Source of the DNA: an uncultured Cohaesibacter sp.
GTDB lineage: Bacteria; Pseudomonadota; Alphaproteobacteria; Rhizobiales; Cohaesibacteraceae
Length of the DNA: 64,000 nucleotides
Direction of reading: 5' to 3'
Assembly: GCF_963677725.1 (NCBI RefSeq)
Contig: NZ_OY782507.1
Span: 2,666,001-2,730,000 of the forward strand
Below, piece by piece: positions 29,896-39,502 of the stretch (position 1 is its first letter; each line of letters begins with the position of its first letter). The position numbers were made by a program, and so were the translations under genes. The notes under the pieces were generated by a model. It did no database searches. It was not told the DNA's origin and saw only the letters and a program-made list of their open reading frames with translations.

Positions 29896-31425
29896 ATGTT
29901 TGAATCTCTATCAGATCGCCTTAGCGGCATTTTTGACAAGCTCTCCAAACGCGGTGCGCTGAGTGAAGCTGATGTCAATTCTGCGCTGCGTGAAGTGCGA
30001 CGCGCTCTGATCGAGGCTGACGTTGCTCTGGATGTGGTGCGCAGCTTCACCGAGCAGGTCAAGGAAAAGGCCGTCGGTGTCGAGGTGATCAAATCGGTCA
30101 GCCCGGCGCAGATGGTGATCAAGCTGGTCCATGACCAGATGGTCGAGATGCTTGGCGCGGATACCAAGACCATCGATCTGAATGCGCCTGCGCCTGTGGC
30201 GATCATGATGGTTGGTCTGCAGGGGTCTGGTAAAACCACTTCGACGGCGAAGATTTCCCTGCGCCTGCAAAATCGTGAGCGCAAGAAAGTCTTGATGGCT
30301 TCGCTCGATACCCGCCGCCCTGCTGCGCAGGAACAGCTGCGGGTGCTTGGTGAGCAGAATGGCATCGAGACATTGCCGATTGTCGCGGGCCAAAGTCCGA
30401 CCCAGATTGCCGAGCGCGCCATGAATGCTGCACGGTTGGGTGGCTTTGACGTGGTGATGCTCGACACTGCAGGCCGGACCCATGTGGACGAACCATTGAT
30501 GCTGGAAATGGCCGACATCAAGAAGGTTACCAATCCGCATGAAATCCTGCTGGTTGCCGACAGTCTGACCGGTCAGGATGCGGTGAATGTCGCCAAGAGC
30601 TTTGACGAGCGGATGGATGTCACCGGTATCGTTCTGACCCGTGTGGATGGGGATGGCCGCGGCGGTGCGGCTCTGTCGATGCGGGCGGTGACCGGCAAGC
30701 CGATCAAGCTGATGGGTATGGGCGAGAAGGCCGATGCGCTGGAGGAATTCCATCCAGAGCGTATCGCCGGGCGTATTCTTGGCATGGGCGACATTGTTTC
30801 ACTGGTTGAGAAAGCCGCTGAGACGATCGATGCGGAGAAGGCTGCTGCTGCTGCGGAGAAACTGCGCAAGGGCAAGTTCGATCTTGAAGATTTGAAAGAC
30901 CAGCTCGGTCAGATGGCCAAGCTTGGCGGTCTTGGCGGTATCATGGGTATGATGCCGGGTATCGGCAAGATCAAGAAACAGATGTCTGCGGCCAATCTGG
31001 ATGATTCGATCATCAAGCGTCAGGTGGCGATCATCAATTCGATGACCCGCGCCGAGCGCCGCAATCCCAAATTGCTCAATGCCAGCCGCAAAAAGCGCGT
31101 GGCAAGCGGTGCCGGGGTTCAGGTGTCTGAAATCAACAAGCTTCTGAAAATGCATCGCCAGATGGCGGACATGATGAAGATGGTTGGCAAGAAGAAAGGT
31201 GGCCTTGGCGGTCTGCTCGGTGGCGGTATGCCGAATATCGATCCGGCTGAACTTGAGGCCATGCAGAAATCCGGTCAGATGCCCGATATGGGAGATTTGA
31301 CCAAGGGATTGTCCGGCGGCCTGCCGGGTGGTCTACCCGGCGGATTGGGTGGTATGCCCGGTCTGGGCGGGCCGAAACTTCCCGGTCTGGGCGGCATGCC
31401 CGGCAAGCGGAAAAAGAAACGCTGA
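29896..31425 (+). CDS. ffh: Signal recognition particle protein Ffh
   Basis: Ffh binds 4.5S RNA and signal sequences and delivers ribosomes to FtsY. The 509-residue protein has the N domain (1-~95), the G domain with G1 GLQGSGKTTSTAK near 107, DTAGRTHVDEP and TRVDGDGRGGAAL, and a methionine-rich M domain (~300-450). The C-terminus is an unusual glycine/proline/leucine-rich tail (repeats of GGLPG and PGLGG from about residue 455 on) ending in K-R-K-K-K-R. The ATG at 29896 has AAGGAGC upstream. It starts the ffh-rpsP-rimM-trmD translation cluster. Confidence 0.97.
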   Translation: MFESLSDRLSGIFDKLSKRGALSEADVNSALREVRRALIEADVALDVVRSFTEQVKEKAVGVEVIKSVSPAQMVIKLVHDQMVEMLGADTKTIDLNAPAPVAIMMVGLQGSGKTTSTAKISLRLQNRERKKVLMASLDTRRPAAQEQLRVLGEQNGIETLPIVAGQSPTQIAERAMNAARLGGFDVVMLDTAGRTHVDEPLMLEMADIKKVTNPHEILLVADSLTGQDAVNVAKSFDERMDVTGIVLTRVDGDGRGGAALSMRAVTGKPIKLMGMGEKADALEEFHPERIAGRILGMGDIVSLVEKAAETIDAEKAAAAAEKLRKGKFDLEDLKDQLGQMAKLGGLGGIMGMMPGIGKIKKQMSAANLDDSIIKRQVAIINSMTRAERRNPKLLNASRKKRVASGAGVQVSEINKLLKMHRQMADMMKMVGKKKGGLGGLLGGGMPNIDPAELEAMQKSGQMPDMGDLTKGLSGGLPGGLPGGLGGMPGLGGPKLPGLGGMPGKRKKKR

Positions 31426-31547
31426 TCCAACAAAGAGGGTTGGTTCGACATTGAATAAAGGTCAGGGGCCTTGGCATCAAAGCATGCAGGCCAAAAGAAG
31501 CTGATCTGAAGACACAAAGAAATTGCCGTATTTGGAAAGGAAAATCC

Positions 31548-31925
31548 ATGGCTCTTAAAATTCGTCTGGCCCGCGGTGGCTCCAAGAAACGTCCTTACTA
31601 TCGTGTTGTTATCGCTGACGTCCGTTCCCCACGTGACGGTCGCTTCATCGAGAAAGTCGGTTCCTACAACCCACTGCTGCCTAAAGATTCCGAAGAGCGC
31701 GTCAACCTTGACCTCGAGCGCATTCAGTACTGGATCTCCAAAGGTGCGCAGCCAACCGATCGCGTTCTGCGTTTCCTTGATGCTGCCGGTGTTGCCAAGC
31801 GTCCTGCACGCAACAACCCGAACAAAGCTGAGCCAGGTGCAAAAGCCAAAGAGCGTCTGGAAGAGAAGCGGATGAAAGAAGAAGCTGCTGCTGCTGTCGC
31901 TGAAGCCGAAGCAAGCGCTGAGTAA
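31548..31925 (+). CDS. rpsP: 30S ribosomal protein S16
   Basis: Small-subunit assembly protein. The 125-residue product starts [21 protein letters not shown], the invariant S16 opening, followed by [11 protein letters not shown]. The core domain (~80 residues) is followed by a charged, alanine-rich tail ([21 protein letters not shown]) common in alphaproteobacteria. Codon use is strongly biased, fitting high expression. A terminator right after the gene would let it be made in excess over rimM and trmD. Confidence 0.98.
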   Translation: MALKIRLARGGSKKRPYYRVVIADVRSPRDGRFIEKVGSYNPLLPKDSEERVNLDLERIQYWISKGAQPTDRVLRFLDAAGVAKRPARNNPNKAEPGAKAKERLEEKRMKEEAAAAVAEAEASAE

Positions 31926-31939
31926 TCTTCGCCTGATGA

Positions 31940-31975
31940 GGGAGTTCGGATGATAGCCGGACTCCCTTTTTTTTT
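31940..31975 (+). terminator. Intrinsic terminator between rpsP and rimM
   Basis: GGGAGTTCGG-atgatag-CCGGACTCCC stem (one wobble) followed by nine T. It sits within a co-directional operon, so partial read-through is expected. Confidence 0.88.
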
Positions 31976-31996
31976 ATTGCTTTGAGGAAACTGCCC

Positions 31997-32623
31997 ATGT
32001 CCAAATCCATGCCCAAACAGGCAGCCGAGCCGGAAGGCAAGGTCTGTATCGCCCAGATTGGCGCAGCCCATGGGGTGCGTGGGGATGTGAGGATCAAGCT
32101 TTTCTCCGATGATCCGGACTCATTGACCCGATATGGTGCCTTGTCGACTGCGGATGGGTCGCGCCAGTTCATGATCGAGAGTGCGCGTTTGTCAAAGACC
32201 GTCTTTGTCTGCAGGATCAAGGGTCTGCGAGACCGCAATGACGCTGAAGCGCTCAATGGCGTGAAGCTGTATATCGAGCGGGATCAATTGCCCGAGCTTG
32301 ATGAAGAAGAATTCTATCATTCCGATCTTCTGGGCCTTGAAGCACGGCTGGAGGATGGCACCGTGCTTGGCTCGATTGTCGGAATCCCAGATTTTGGCGC
32401 TGGCGATCTGCTTGATATCGCACCGAAAAAGGGCAAGGGTTTTTATTTGCCTTTTACCATGGCCGTGGTGCCGCATGTGGATGTGGCTGGCGGGTATGTC
32501 ACCGTCGTGCCGCCCGAAGGCTGGCTTGATGAAGCAGATAGAAGCGAGCAGGCGCAAGAGGGTGAAGGGTTTGATTTTTCCCAGTCGCCAGAGTTGCTTG
32601 ACGGCCTTAAAGACACCGACTGA
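31997..32623 (+). CDS. rimM: Ribosome maturation factor RimM
   Basis: RimM helps assemble the 30S head through S19. The 208-residue protein has the N-terminal RimM barrel (KVCIAQIGAAHGVRGDVRIKLFSDDP) and the C-terminal PRC-barrel (residues ~95-175; LLGLEARLEDGTVLGSI, FYLPFTMAVVPHVD). The ATG at 31997 has GAGGA ten bases upstream; an in-frame TTG at 31982 would add five residues. trmD follows after 15 bases. Confidence 0.95.
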   Translation: MSKSMPKQAAEPEGKVCIAQIGAAHGVRGDVRIKLFSDDPDSLTRYGALSTADGSRQFMIESARLSKTVFVCRIKGLRDRNDAEALNGVKLYIERDQLPELDEEEFYHSDLLGLEARLEDGTVLGSIVGIPDFGAGDLLDIAPKKGKGFYLPFTMAVVPHVDVAGGYVTVVPPEGWLDEADRSEQAQEGEGFDFSQSPELLDGLKDTD

Positions 32624-32638
32624 AACGGGGACGGACGC

Positions 32639-33373
32639 ATGCCGGACGACACCAATATTCCGGATCTGGCTGCCGCGCCATGGCGGGCGACCATTCTCAC
32701 CCTTTATCCTGACATGTTCCCCGGACCGCTTGGCACCTCTCTGGCTGGCCGAGCGCTGGAAAAGGGTCTTTGGTCCCTCGATACCCTGCATATACGCGAC
32801 TTTGCCGAAGGCAAGCATCGCAATGTCGATGATACCCCTGCGGGGGGTGGCGCTGGCATGGTGTTGCGGCCCGATGTGGTGGGCCGCGCGATTGATGCGG
32901 CCACCGGGGAAGGGGACAGGCGACCACGCATTCTTCTCTCGCCACGGGGCAAGCCACTGACACAGGAAAAGGTTCGCTCGCTGAAAGAGGCAGGTGGGGC
33001 GATTTTGCTCTGCGGCCGGTTCGAAGGGGTCGATCAGCGGGTGATTGATGGCCGAAATTTGGAAGAAATTTCCATTGGCGATTATATTCTCTCTGGCGGT
33101 GAGCTTGGCGCAATGGTGCTGATGGATGCGGTGGTTCGGCTGTTGCCAGGCGTGATGGGCAAAGTTGCAAGCGGCGAGGATGAAAGCTTTGAAAGCGGCT
33201 TGCTGGAATATCCGCACTATACACGCCCGACTGTCTGGGAAGGTCATGAAATCCCTGATATTCTCGCCTCAGGCCATCATGGCAATATCGCAAAATGGCG
33301 GCACGAGCAGGCTATTGCTCTGACCATAGAACGTCGGCCCGATCTTTATGAGGCCTGGGAGGCGGAGGAGTAG
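32639..33373 (+). CDS. trmD: tRNA (guanine37-N1)-methyltransferase TrmD
   Basis: TrmD methylates G37 next to the anticodon to prevent +1 frameshifting. The 244-residue trefoil-knot (SPOUT) protein has [14 protein letters not shown], the [12 protein letters not shown]-like loop ([18 protein letters not shown]), [12 protein letters not shown], and the SAM-binding [20 protein letters not shown]. In most bacteria rplS is next; here a DEAD-box helicase gene intervenes. Confidence 0.97.
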   Translation: MPDDTNIPDLAAAPWRATILTLYPDMFPGPLGTSLAGRALEKGLWSLDTLHIRDFAEGKHRNVDDTPAGGGAGMVLRPDVVGRAIDAATGEGDRRPRILLSPRGKPLTQEKVRSLKEAGGAILLCGRFEGVDQRVIDGRNLEEISIGDYILSGGELGAMVLMDAVVRLLPGVMGKVASGEDESFESGLLEYPHYTRPTVWEGHEIPDILASGHHGNIAKWRHEQAIALTIERRPDLYEAWEAEE

Positions 33374-33705
33374 ACCTTCGCTTCATTTTGCCTGTTTAGC
33401 TGACCCTGCCGCTCATTGCCTGATTCCGTCCTGACCCCACCTTGGTCCCGAGGGGAATTTCATACTTGCCCTTGCATTGTCACCCTCTGTGCTATACATA
33501 ACGGGTTCCTGCTCGGGCGTAGACAATGGATTTTCCATCAGCGGAGCGGGATTTCTTGCTGACAATCCATCAGAGATTGTCGCCGGGACGACCCCTTGTA
33601 AGGGGCAGACCCCACAGGCAGCTGTTCTGCGCAAGCTTCCCCCCAAATGAACAAATGTACGCTGTTGCTCGCCGCAAATTTGCGCGATCAAGCAATGGCT
33701 AATGG
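33374..33705 (+). promoter_or_regulatory. Long structured leader before the DEAD-box helicase gene
   Basis: A 332-base gap without a supported gene. It contains GACAATC (33561-33567) pairing with GATTGTC (33575-33581) and a tight palindrome CCCCTT-gt-AAGGGG (33592-33605). Cold-induced RNA helicases often have long structured leaders; such control here is inference. No convincing promoter could be fixed. Confidence 0.4.
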
Positions 33706-35322
33706 ATGTATTTCTTGACCAAATTTTCTGATCTCGGCCTCGCCGAGCCAATCCTGCATGCCCTTGAAACAGAGGGTTATGTGCAGCCAACTCCGATCCA
33801 GATCGAAGCCATTCCTGTTTCTATGACCGGTGCGGACATTCTGGGCATTGCCCAGACCGGGACCGGCAAGACCGCTTCTTTCGTTCTGCCGATCCTTGAC
33901 AAGTTGGCGCGCAACGATCGTAGACCGTCGCCTAAAGCCTGCGACGCCCTGATCCTGGCACCAACGCGCGAGCTGGTGGCGCAGATTGCCGAGAATATTC
34001 GCAAATATAGCCGCAATATGCGGGTTTCTGTGACCATCGTTGTCGGTGGCGTCAAGCCAGCGCCGCAAATTCGCAAGCTGGCAAGCGGCAGCCATATCGT
34101 TGTGGCCACCCCGGGGCGGCTGCTTGATCACATGAATAATGGCCATTTGACTCTTGGCCGCACCAAGGCGGTGGTGCTGGATGAGGCCGATCATATGCTT
34201 GATCTGGGCTTCATTCCCGATATTCGCCGCATCATGAAGCAATTGCCGAAAGAACGGCAGACCTCATTATTCTCAGCAACCATGCCTTCGCAGATCCGGG
34301 CCTTGGCCAAGGATTTCCAGCGCAATCCGGCTGAAATTGCCGTTGCGACGGTGGCCCGTCCGATTGAGCGGATCGTACAGAGCGTGCGCCATGTGCATCG
34401 TGATGCCAAGCGGCACGCACTGACGGCGATCTTGAAAGGCGCTGATGTGGATCGGGCAATTGTCTTCACCCGCACCAAGCGAGGGGCAGACCGGGTCAGC
34501 CAGCATTTGCAAAAAGCCGGGCTGATGGCCGCTGCCATTCATGGCAACAAGAGCCAGAGCCAGCGCGTTAAGGCGTTGCAGAGCTTCAAATCGGGGGAAA
34601 CCGCGATCATGGTGGCGACCGACATTGCCGCGCGCGGCATTGATATTGATGATGTCTCTCACGTGGTGAATTTTGAGCTGCCCGAAGTACCTGAAGCCTA
34701 TGTTCACCGCATTGGCCGGACGGCGCGTGCCGGTCGGACGGGCACGGCGGTGTCTTTGTGCGAGCCATCGGAAGTGAAGTTGCTGCGCGGCATTGAAAAG
34801 CTGATCGGCAATAACCTGCCGACCGACGACAGCGCAATGGATTTTGAAGGCTTCTCGCCGATGGAGGCGGTTCTGTCTGATGCGCCACAGGAGAAAAGCC
34901 GCAAAAGCAATCCGCGCAATCGACGCGGTGCCAGCGCCCAGAATGACAATCGGGCTGACAATCAGGCCAAACGTCAGGCCGATGGCCGACGGGATGGCAA
35001 GGCCAAAACCAATGGTCGCGGCAAGGCCAATGGTCAGGCGAAATCCGCCGACAGGCAATGGTCGCCGATGGAAGCGTCGGCTTCTGCTTCTTCTGGCGCT
35101 ACGGTGCAGGAAGGCAACGGCGGTCGTTCGTCGAACGGTGGTCAGCGCAAGCGGTTTGGCGACAAGCCAGCAGGAACCCGGTTCAATGGAGAACGAGCCA
35201 ATGGAACACGTTCGGGTGCGTCTGGCAAACAAGGCGCGGGGCGTGGCTTTCATGGCGGAGCAAAAGCCGGTGCTGGACGTCGTCGCCGCTCTGGCTCTGA
35301 ACGTCCGGCGGCAACAGCCTGA
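33706..35322 (+). CDS. DEAD-box ATP-dependent RNA helicase
   Basis: A 538-residue RhlE-like helicase. Visible motifs: Q motif (YVQPTPIQIEAIP), I (AQTGTGKTAS), Ia (PTRELVAQI), II (LDEADHMLDLG), III (SAT), V (ATDIAARGIDID) and VI (HRIGRTARAGRTG). The core ends near residue 375, followed by a long disordered tail rich in R, G, N and K. The repeated phrase SPMEA (SPMEAVLS, SPMEASAS) occurs in the tail. Such helicases remodel ribosomal precursors or mRNA, often in the cold. Its position between trmD and rplS supports a ribosome-related role. The start ATG lacks a strong Shine-Dalgarno. Confidence 0.93.
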   Translation: MYFLTKFSDLGLAEPILHALETEGYVQPTPIQIEAIPVSMTGADILGIAQTGTGKTASFVLPILDKLARNDRRPSPKACDALILAPTRELVAQIAENIRKYSRNMRVSVTIVVGGVKPAPQIRKLASGSHIVVATPGRLLDHMNNGHLTLGRTKAVVLDEADHMLDLGFIPDIRRIMKQLPKERQTSLFSATMPSQIRALAKDFQRNPAEIAVATVARPIERIVQSVRHVHRDAKRHALTAILKGADVDRAIVFTRTKRGADRVSQHLQKAGLMAAAIHGNKSQSQRVKALQSFKSGETAIMVATDIAARGIDIDDVSHVVNFELPEVPEAYVHRIGRTARAGRTGTAVSLCEPSEVKLLRGIEKLIGNNLPTDDSAMDFEGFSPMEAVLSDAPQEKSRKSNPRNRRGASAQNDNRADNQAKRQADGRRDGKAKTNGRGKANGQAKSADRQWSPMEASASASSGATVQEGNGGRSSNGGQRKRFGDKPAGTRFNGERANGTRSGASGKQGAGRGFHGGAKAGAGRRRRSGSERPAATA

Positions 35323-35625
35323 CCCTTTGATTGACAAAAGTCAGATATGGCGGGGCGTCCTGCCATGTCGGGCTGATTAACCTTGTGTTTTTCCTCTATC
35401 TTGGCTGCGATCTTCTCGATCTTGTCATGGAAGGGGAGAAAGGGCAGAAAAACCCGCCATTTGACTCAACTTTTGGGGTGACAAATGGCGTGTCATGGGG
35501 TAAAGACCCCCAATCTGATTTCCAACAAGTACGGCGAACCGGCCCTTGTGGCAGTCGGGCAGCAATGAGCCTGACGGGACTGCACTGGACGCTCTGGTCG
35601 TAGTTATACAACAAGAGTGAAGATC
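35323..35625 (+). promoter_or_regulatory. Hairpin-rich leader of rplS
   Basis: No credible gene in 303 bases. It has a perfect 9-base inverted repeat CGCCATTTG (35455-35463) / CAAATGGCG (35482-35490), followed by GGGGT-aaag-ACCCC (35497-35510). Ribosomal protein leaders bound by their own product are common; this one is a candidate autoregulatory element for L19. Confidence 0.45.
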
Positions 35626-36081
35626 ATGAACATCATTGAACAGCTCGAACAAGAGCAAATGGCCGAAGTCGCCGAAAAGCGCCAAATTCCAGAATTCTCC
35701 CCAGGTGACACCCTGCGCGTCAACGTGCGTGTGACCGAGGGCACCCGTACCCGTGTTCAGGCTTATGAAGGTCTGTGCATCGCCCGTTCCGGCGGTGGCC
35801 TGAACGAAAGCTTCACCGTTCGCAAAATCTCTTATGGCGAAGGTGTTGAGCGTGTATTCCCAATCTACAGCCCAATGATCGACAGCGTTGACGTTGTTCG
35901 CCGTGGTAAAGTTCGCCGTGCGAAACTTTACTATCTGCGCGAGCGCCGTGGTAAATCTGCTCGTATCGCCGAGGCAACCAACGTTCGCGCTCGTCGCTTG
36001 AACGATGTAACCAAAGCCAAGGCTGCTGAACAGCGCGCTGCTGTCAAAGCTGCCCGCGCTGCGGAGAAAGAAGGCGAGTAA
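35626..36081 (+). CDS. rplS: 50S ribosomal protein L19
   Basis: L19 lies at the 30S-50S interface. The 151-residue product has the family start [11 protein letters not shown], the [23 protein letters not shown] core and [24 protein letters not shown] lysine/alanine-rich C-terminal extension ([23 protein letters not shown]) exceeds the ~115-residue core, as in other alphaproteobacteria. The ATG at 35626 is preferred to the in-frame GTG at 35617. Confidence 0.97.
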   Translation: MNIIEQLEQEQMAEVAEKRQIPEFSPGDTLRVNVRVTEGTRTRVQAYEGLCIARSGGGLNESFTVRKISYGEGVERVFPIYSPMIDSVDVVRRGKVRRAKLYYLRERRGKSARIAEATNVRARRLNDVTKAKAAEQRAAVKAARAAEKEGE

Positions 36082-36107
36082 GCCTTGCTTCCTTCTGAAT
36101 GATTGAA

Positions 36108-36138
36108 GGCCCGATGGACCAGTCCATCGGGCCTTTTT
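36108..36138 (+). terminator. Intrinsic terminator after rplS
   Basis: Perfect 12-base stem GGCCCGATGGAC-ca-GTCCATCGGGCC followed by five T. Confidence 0.93.
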
Positions 36139-36562
36139 ATTGACCATTCCAAGATTTGTTTGCATGGCGATGCTGGCTTTTGCTGCAAATGGTGCCTATC
36201 TGTTGATTGGGTGTCTTTGTTGATCGCCCGACCGGGAATGGATGGCGGCATTTTCTGTCGCCCCATTCTATTTAATTTTCGCAATATTGCTTGACGATGA
36301 CCCTGAAATTGTCGCAATACAGAGCCAACCTGTTTTGCCCTCGATATTGCGTGCTCTTTTAGAGAGCCAAGTGTTGCGGGCACCCGGCCAAGGCGCGCTT
36401 TTTGTGCTGTCCTTGCATGGCCGGAACTAACCGTGATGACTGAACGAGCGTTTCCTTTGTGCCCCAAGCCGGGGGAATGCTCTCCACTCAAGGGATCAAC
36501 CCACTGCTCGGCCTTTATGCGGGTTGGAAGCCGGTTGATCGAGAAGAGGACTCGTAACAAGC
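36139..36562. other. Intergenic region upstream of leuC
   Basis: 424 bases with no supported gene. I looked for a leucine-rich leader peptide and found none convincing. It should contain the leuC promoter. Confidence 0.45.
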
Positions 36563-37969
36563 ATGTCTGCACCGAAGACCCTTTATGACAAAATCTGGGA
36601 TGCCCATGTCGCCGATCAGCAAGAAGATGGCACCTGCCTGCTTTATATCGACCGGCACCTTGTCCATGAAGTGACGTCTCCGCAGGCCTTTGAAGGGCTG
36701 CGCATGGCGGATCGCAAGGTACGGGCCCCACAGCGTACGCTGGCTGTTGTTGACCACAATGTGCCAACCACCGATCGCACCAAGGGCATTGATGATCCTG
36801 AGTCCAAATTGCAGGTCGAAACGCTGGCCAACAATGCCGCTGAATTTGACATCGAATATTATGACGAACTGGACAATCGTCAGGGCGTTGTTCACATCGT
36901 TGGCCCTGAGCAGGGCTTCACCCTGCCGGGCATGACCATCGTATGCGGCGACTCGCACACGTCGACCCACGGTGCTTTTGGTTCGCTCGCCCACGGTATC
37001 GGCACCTCCGAAGTGGAGCATGTGTTGGCGACCCAGACGCTGGTTCAGAAAAAAGCCAAGAACATGAAGGTCGAAGTCAATGGCAAGCTCGGAGAAGGCG
37101 TTACCGCCAAGGATATCGTGCTGGCCATCATCGGCAAGATCGGCACGGCTGGCGGCACTGGTCATGTGATCGAATTCTGCGGTGAAGCCATTCGTGATCT
37201 GTCAATGGAAGGTCGTATGACCGTCTGTAACATGGCAATCGAAGGCGGTGCGCGCGCTGGCCTGATTGCACCGGATGAGAAAACCTTTGCCTATATCAAG
37301 GGCCGCCCGAAAGCACCAAAAGGCGCAGATTGGGACAAGGCTGTTGAATGGTGGAAGACCCTTCACACCGATGAGGGTGCGCATTTTGACAGCGTTGTGA
37401 CGCTCGATGCCGCGTCTTTGCCGCCGATTGTCTCCTGGGGCACCAGCCCTGAAAATGTGGTGACCATTGATGGCTCCACTCCGGATCCGGAAAAGATCGA
37501 AGATCAAGGCCGTCGCGCAGCTGTTGAGCGTGCGCTCAACTATATGGGTCTTGAGCCAAACACCAAGATGACTGACATTGCAATTGATCGTATCTTCATC
37601 GGCTCTTGCACCAACGGTCGCATCGAAGACCTGCGCGCTGCTGCCGATGTGTTGAAGGGCCGCAAGATCAAGGATGGCATCCATGCGATGGTTGTGCCGG
37701 GTTCTGGTCTGGTGAAGGCACAGGCCGAAGAGGAAGGTCTGGATAAGATCTTTGTTGAAGCCGGTGCGGAATGGCGCGAGCCGGGCTGCTCCATGTGTCT
37801 TGCGATGAATGCCGACAAGCTGGCTCCGGGTGAGCGTTGCGCATCCACGTCTAACCGCAACTTTGAAGGCCGTCAGGGCTTTAAGGGCCGGACCCATCTG
37901 GTGTCGCCAGCCATGGCTGCTGCGGCAGCGGTCGCCGGTCGCTTCATCGATGTGCGCGAGCTTGACTGA
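36563..37969 (+). CDS. leuC: 3-isopropylmalate dehydratase large subunit
   Basis: LeuC and LeuD isomerise 2- to 3-isopropylmalate in leucine synthesis. The 468-residue protein has aconitase-type features: [20 protein letters not shown], and [4Fe-4S] ligands in [10 protein letters not shown] and [11 protein letters not shown]. Length matches the family (~466). leuD is not adjacent in this window; a terminator follows directly, so the subunits are encoded apart, as in other Rhizobiales. Confidence 0.97.
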   Translation: MSAPKTLYDKIWDAHVADQQEDGTCLLYIDRHLVHEVTSPQAFEGLRMADRKVRAPQRTLAVVDHNVPTTDRTKGIDDPESKLQVETLANNAAEFDIEYYDELDNRQGVVHIVGPEQGFTLPGMTIVCGDSHTSTHGAFGSLAHGIGTSEVEHVLATQTLVQKKAKNMKVEVNGKLGEGVTAKDIVLAIIGKIGTAGGTGHVIEFCGEAIRDLSMEGRMTVCNMAIEGGARAGLIAPDEKTFAYIKGRPKAPKGADWDKAVEWWKTLHTDEGAHFDSVVTLDAASLPPIVSWGTSPENVVTIDGSTPDPEKIEDQGRRAAVERALNYMGLEPNTKMTDIAIDRIFIGSCTNGRIEDLRAAADVLKGRKIKDGIHAMVVPGSGLVKAQAEEEGLDKIFVEAGAEWREPGCSMCLAMNADKLAPGERCASTSNRNFEGRQGFKGRTHLVSPAMAAAAAVAGRFIDVRELD

Positions 37970-37977
37970 TTAAAATG

Positions 37978-38008
37978 GGGCAAGGCTCTGATGGCCTTGC
38001 CCTTTTTT
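37978..38008 (+). terminator. Intrinsic terminator after leuC
   Basis: Perfect stem GGGCAAGGC-tctgatg-GCCTTGCCC followed by six T, nine bases past the stop codon. Confidence 0.92.
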
Positions 38009-38254
38009 CTTGTCCATACCTCTGATCTTTGCGGGAAACTACGGATCTGATTGCGCAATGCCAGCGTCTGGAGCGCTATCGGTCGCTTGATCCTGTGGGT
38101 TTTGTGGGGACGGGCAACTGCAATGGATTGTTAATTTCTCGTTGCAAACTACCATGAGGGCGCAGGTGGGACCGTTATTCGAGCGGGCGTCAATTTCGAC
38201 GGCTATTTTGCCCCATGCTGATTATTTGTTTTCGAGACCGGAACGGGAGACATC

Positions 38255-38722
38255 ATGAGCACGATTGAGATCAAGATTCTGGACCAGGACACCGCCCCCA
38301 ATCTGGCTCCGCTGATTGCAGCCCATGCGCAGGAGCGCAAGCGTGGTGCGCCGCGCCAGCCTGACATTTTCTATGCCGAAACCCTGCTGAATGATCGCAC
38401 GGCGGAAGTTCTTGGCGCCTATGTTGATGGCGAACTTAGCGCATTTGCGACCTTCTTCGATCTGCCGGAAACCGTGTCGGGCAAACGCGTTGGCCATATC
38501 GATATCCTGTATGTGGATTATGATGCGCGCGAGAAAGGCGTCACCAAAGCGGTGATTGAGGAATTGATTCGGATCGGTGATGAACGCAATTGGCTGGAGC
38601 TGCAATGGAACAATCCAAGCCAGAGCCAACAAGGCAAGATCGCCCAGATTTCCCATCTCTCCAGCTTCTCAACCGTGCGTGTCTCAATTGGCATTCATGA
38701 AGAGAAAACAAAGGTGCAGTAA
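38255..38722 (+). CDS. GNAT family N-acetyltransferase-like protein
   Basis: A 155-residue protein with GNAT features: a central beta strand ending in HIDILYVDYDAREKGVTKAVIEELI, where the acetyl-CoA pyrophosphate loop (usually Q/R-x-x-G-x-G/A) is reduced to a less standard R-E-K-G-V. The acceptor is unknown. GGGAGAC precedes the ATG. Codons near the end (SIGIHEEKTKVQ) look like a normal C-terminus. It is a single gene, convergent with the methyltransferase operon. Confidence 0.7.
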   Translation: MSTIEIKILDQDTAPNLAPLIAAHAQERKRGAPRQPDIFYAETLLNDRTAEVLGAYVDGELSAFATFFDLPETVSGKRVGHIDILYVDYDAREKGVTKAVIEELIRIGDERNWLELQWNNPSQSQQGKIAQISHLSSFSTVRVSIGIHEEKTKVQ

Positions 38723-38748
38723 GCGCTTTTTGTAGAGTGAAGCAATCA

Positions 38749-38778
38749 AGCCCTGTCGCTTTGGCGGCAGGGCTTTTT
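38749..38778. terminator. Terminator between GNAT and methyltransferase genes
   Basis: AGCCCTGTCGC-tttg-GCGGCAGGGCT stem (one wobble) then TTTTT on the plus strand. It overlaps the last base of the convergent methyltransferase gene. Confidence 0.85.
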
Positions 38779-39473
38779 CATGGGCTGAATTGCCAGACCT
38801 TGGTGGATCTGATCTCGGCATCTTCCAGCGCACGGCTGCGGGGGATGGAATAGGCCATAAGCTCAACAAGGCAATTTCTTGGTAGATAGGACCGGGTCGG
38901 ATCGCCGACATAAATGATCGTGCCGCGCGCATGGAGCTTTTTCATCAGGTCAACGACCAGTCTGGTCATGTCGGCATCATAAAAGACGTCGCCAGCCAGC
39001 ATGACGTCTGGCGGGGAGGCCAGCAGTCTCGCTGTGCCATCCGATGACAGGCAATCCTCGATGCTGGGGGTGATTTGGCCGCCATAAAAGCCGTTCAGGG
39101 CGGCATTGAGCTTGATCGCTTCGATTGCAAAGGGGTCGATGTCGGTGGCCAAAGCTGATTTTGCGCCTGCTTGCATGGCGGCGATGGCGACAAGTCCGGA
39201 GCCTGAGGCAAAATCCAACACGCATTTATCTGCAAACAGGCCTGGATGATCGAGACAGAAGCGCGCCAAGGCTTGACCGCCAGCCCATGCAAAGGCCCAG
39301 AATGGCGATGGCAGTCCAAGCGCGTTGAGATCTTCCTCGCTCATGCGCCAAAGAGGCGTGTCATCATCGGCAAGATGCAGTGCGATGTCCGGCGTGAGGG
39401 GAACAGGCAGGATCGCGGTATGGTCCTTGATGAAGGTTGCCTTGTCCGCGATCCTGTTCATGCTCATGTGCAT
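38778..39473 (-). CDS. Class I SAM-dependent methyltransferase (ETFB-lysine / protein methyltransferase-like)
   Basis: A 231-residue Rossmann methyltransferase. SAM-binding motif I is VLDFASGSGLVAIAAMQAGA, motif II is ATDIDPFAIEAIKLNAALNG, and VMLAGDVFYD is the post-II region. The segment PSPFWAFAWAGGQALARF before motif I is typical of the COG3897/ETFB-lysine methyltransferase group, so a protein lysine target such as electron-transfer flavoprotein is possible. Starts at 39473, 39467 and 39461 are all in frame. Last gene of the tsaD-gpsA-yciI-EVE operon. Confidence 0.87.
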   Translation of the reverse strand: MHMSMNRIADKATFIKDHTAILPVPLTPDIALHLADDDTPLWRMSEEDLNALGLPSPFWAFAWAGGQALARFCLDHPGLFADKCVLDFASGSGLVAIAAMQAGAKSALATDIDPFAIEAIKLNAALNGFYGGQITPSIEDCLSSDGTARLLASPPDVMLAGDVFYDADMTRLVVDLMKKLHARGTIIYVGDPTRSYLPRNCLVELMAYSIPRSRALEDAEIRSTKVWQFSP

Positions 39474-39502
39474 AAGCTCATGTCTGACGGCTTGCTGCGC
39501 TC

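Noticed and set aside
31630-31636. CACGTGA in rpsP, and another at 58244-58250 in the aldo/keto reductase gene, as further parS sites.
   Set aside because: Flanks (CCC..CGG and GGT..TGC) do not match the TTTCACGTGAA core shared by the six accepted sites.
33460-33510. A promoter formed by TTGCAT and TATACA before the DEAD-box helicase gene.
   Set aside because: Spacing is 15 bases and the -35 match is weak, so it was not listed.
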